Assembly: GCA_029857855.1 (NCBI GenBank) | Contig: JAOUGG010000159.1 | Coordinates: 1-6,298 of the forward strand | Length of the DNA stretch: 6,298 nt | Reading direction: 5' to 3' | Source: Acidimicrobiia bacterium | GTDB taxonomy: Bacteria > Actinomycetota > Acidimicrobiia > Acidimicrobiales > SZUA-35 | Shown here: in pieces, positions 5,513-6,298 of the stretch | Layout: each line of letters opens with the position of its first letter | Position numbering within the stretch: position 1 is the stretch's first letter | Notes under the pieces: generated by a model | The model's input: only the letters and a program-made list of their open reading frames with translations | What the model was told of the DNA's origin: nothing | Databases searched by the model: none | Program-made: the position numbers and the translations under genes

Positions 5513-6298
5513 AGAATCCGGCGCCTGCGGGCCATGACGGCACCGCCGGCGACAACCATGACCAGCGTCGTCAATCCGACCAGGTACAGGTTGGTCATGT
5601 CCTCGTCCATGCCGAGCAGGTTGCTGTTTCCGGTCGGGACCTCGGCGGGTGCGCTGCTCAAGCCGCTGAACGACTGCACCACGGCGTCGAGTGTGCCGCT
5701 TTCGGCGGATCCGAACACCGTGATCGAGGCGAGCTCGCCGTCGTCGACGGAGATAGTGGCGTTGGCGATCTCGGTCCCGTCACCGGTGACGGCCGAAACC
5801 GTGTGCTGTCCGGCGGCCAGCGCGATGGTGGCGAACTCCCCGTTACCGATCGTGCCGTCGGGTACCGGCTCGCCATCGATGTTGACCGTGACCTCCGGGC
5901 CCTGGGCCAGGTGGCGGACCACGATCCGGCCCTGAGCCGGGTCGGTCGGAGCCAGGTTCTCGGCGAAGCTCGACAGGACGACTTCGCCGTCGGCATCGAG
6001 GTGGGCGATCAGCGACGCCGGATCGGAACCGACGGTCACCGACTGCGACGTGATGGGCAGGTCGGTACGGTCACCGGCTGCCGCCGGTGCGCCGTCGATG
6101 GCCTGATAGAGGTCGACGACATGCGGGCCCGCGGCCAGCGAAACCGGCCCGGCGATGGTTCCGGCGCTGAAGCCCGGCAGGATCGCCTCCCCGTCGATGT
6201 AGACATCGACGTCGGCGCCAGGAACGCCGTGGACGAGCTGGATCCCGGCATCGGCCGCCGAGATCGGCCCGTTGGCGATCGGCACGGAGGTCTGGGCC
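5509..6298 (-). CDS. Secreted, membrane-anchored DUF4397 protein, 5' end outside window
   Basis: 262 residues are visible and the frame is open to the right edge. The first visible residues AQTSVPIANG look like the end of a signal peptide and start of the mature protein, so a GTG at 6285 is probably not the real start. Two DUF4397-like beta repeats follow: IQLVHGVPGADVDVYIDG (from about residue 19) and IVVRHLAQGPEVTVNIDG (from about 125), each with an LAAG-[PQ]-H block. Each repeat resembles a small immunoglobulin-like fold; ligands are unknown. The C-terminus has EVPTGN (about 219-224), a short spacer, a membrane helix (about 237-256) and a RRRRIL tail, the layout of a cell-wall sorting signal though without LPXTG. 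It is the first gene of a coupled pair with the sortase and probably its substrate, but could simply be membrane-anchored. Confidence 0.88.
   Translation of the reverse strand, partial: AQTSVPIANGPISAADAGIQLVHGVPGADVDVYIDGEAILPGFSAGTIAGPVSLAAGPHVVDLYQAIDGAPAAAGDRTDLPITSQSVTVGSDPASLIAHLDADGEVVLSSFAENLAPTDPAQGRIVVRHLAQGPEVTVNIDGEPVPDGTIGNGEFATIALAAGQHTVSAVTGDGTEIANATISVDDGELASITVFGSAESGTLDAVVQSFSGLSSAPAEVPTGNSNLLGMDEDMTNLYLVGLTTLVMVVAGGAVMARRRRIL

Noticed and set aside
5117..5935. 272-codon open frame on the plus strand
   Set aside because: It is antisense to both the sortase and the DUF4397 gene, whose catalytic residues and repeats are intact. Treated as a shadow.
6283..6285. GTG at 6285 as the start of the DUF4397 protein
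   Set aside because: The frame remains open to the window edge, and the residues before it (AQTS) look like a signal peptidase region. Starting here would leave a membrane-anchored surface protein with no export signal.

Overview
The window is high-GC, gene-dense bacterial DNA with strong G/C preference at third codon positions, frequent GTG starts, TANNNT-type -10 boxes placed directly ahead of start codons, a BTAD/SARP-type regulator and a DUF4397 protein beside a class F-like sortase. Together these point to an actinobacterium. The gene mix reminds me of Acidimicrobiia-like lineages, but that is an impression from content and not a taxonomic result.

Layout. Positions 1-2363 (minus) hold most of an M1-family zinc aminopeptidase whose C-terminus runs off the left edge; a leaderless-type promoter sits just upstream. 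Divergent from it, 2434-3243 (plus) encodes a protein of about 269 residues that I cannot name, with a C-terminal segment resembling DUF6166. A 55-codon acidic, helical small ORF follows at 3325-3492 (plus), also with a leaderless-type start. A 154-base gap then holds a weak GC hairpin, a plausible sigma70-type promoter and two mutually exclusive small hairpins. It leads into 3686-4849 (plus), a single-pass membrane protein whose cytoplasmic part is a winged-helix plus BTAD regulator. An internal Shine-Dalgarno/ATG pair lies exactly at the start of its DNA-binding domain. This gene overlaps tail-to-tail by 15 bases with 4835-5512 (minus), a class F-like sortase. The sortase start codon overlaps the stop of 5509-6298 (minus), a secreted protein with two DUF4397-like repeats and a C-terminal membrane anchor, whose signal peptide lies off the right edge.

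How the genes may work together. The DUF4397 protein and the sortase form a translationally coupled pair, probably a surface protein and the transpeptidase that processes or anchors it. The membrane-tethered BTAD regulator converges on them and could respond to envelope state, but nothing in the sequence proves that link. The aminopeptidase is a housekeeping peptide-degrading enzyme and is probably unrelated. I found no tRNA, rRNA, CRISPR array, insertion sequence or attachment site. There is no intergenic stretch over 300 bases.
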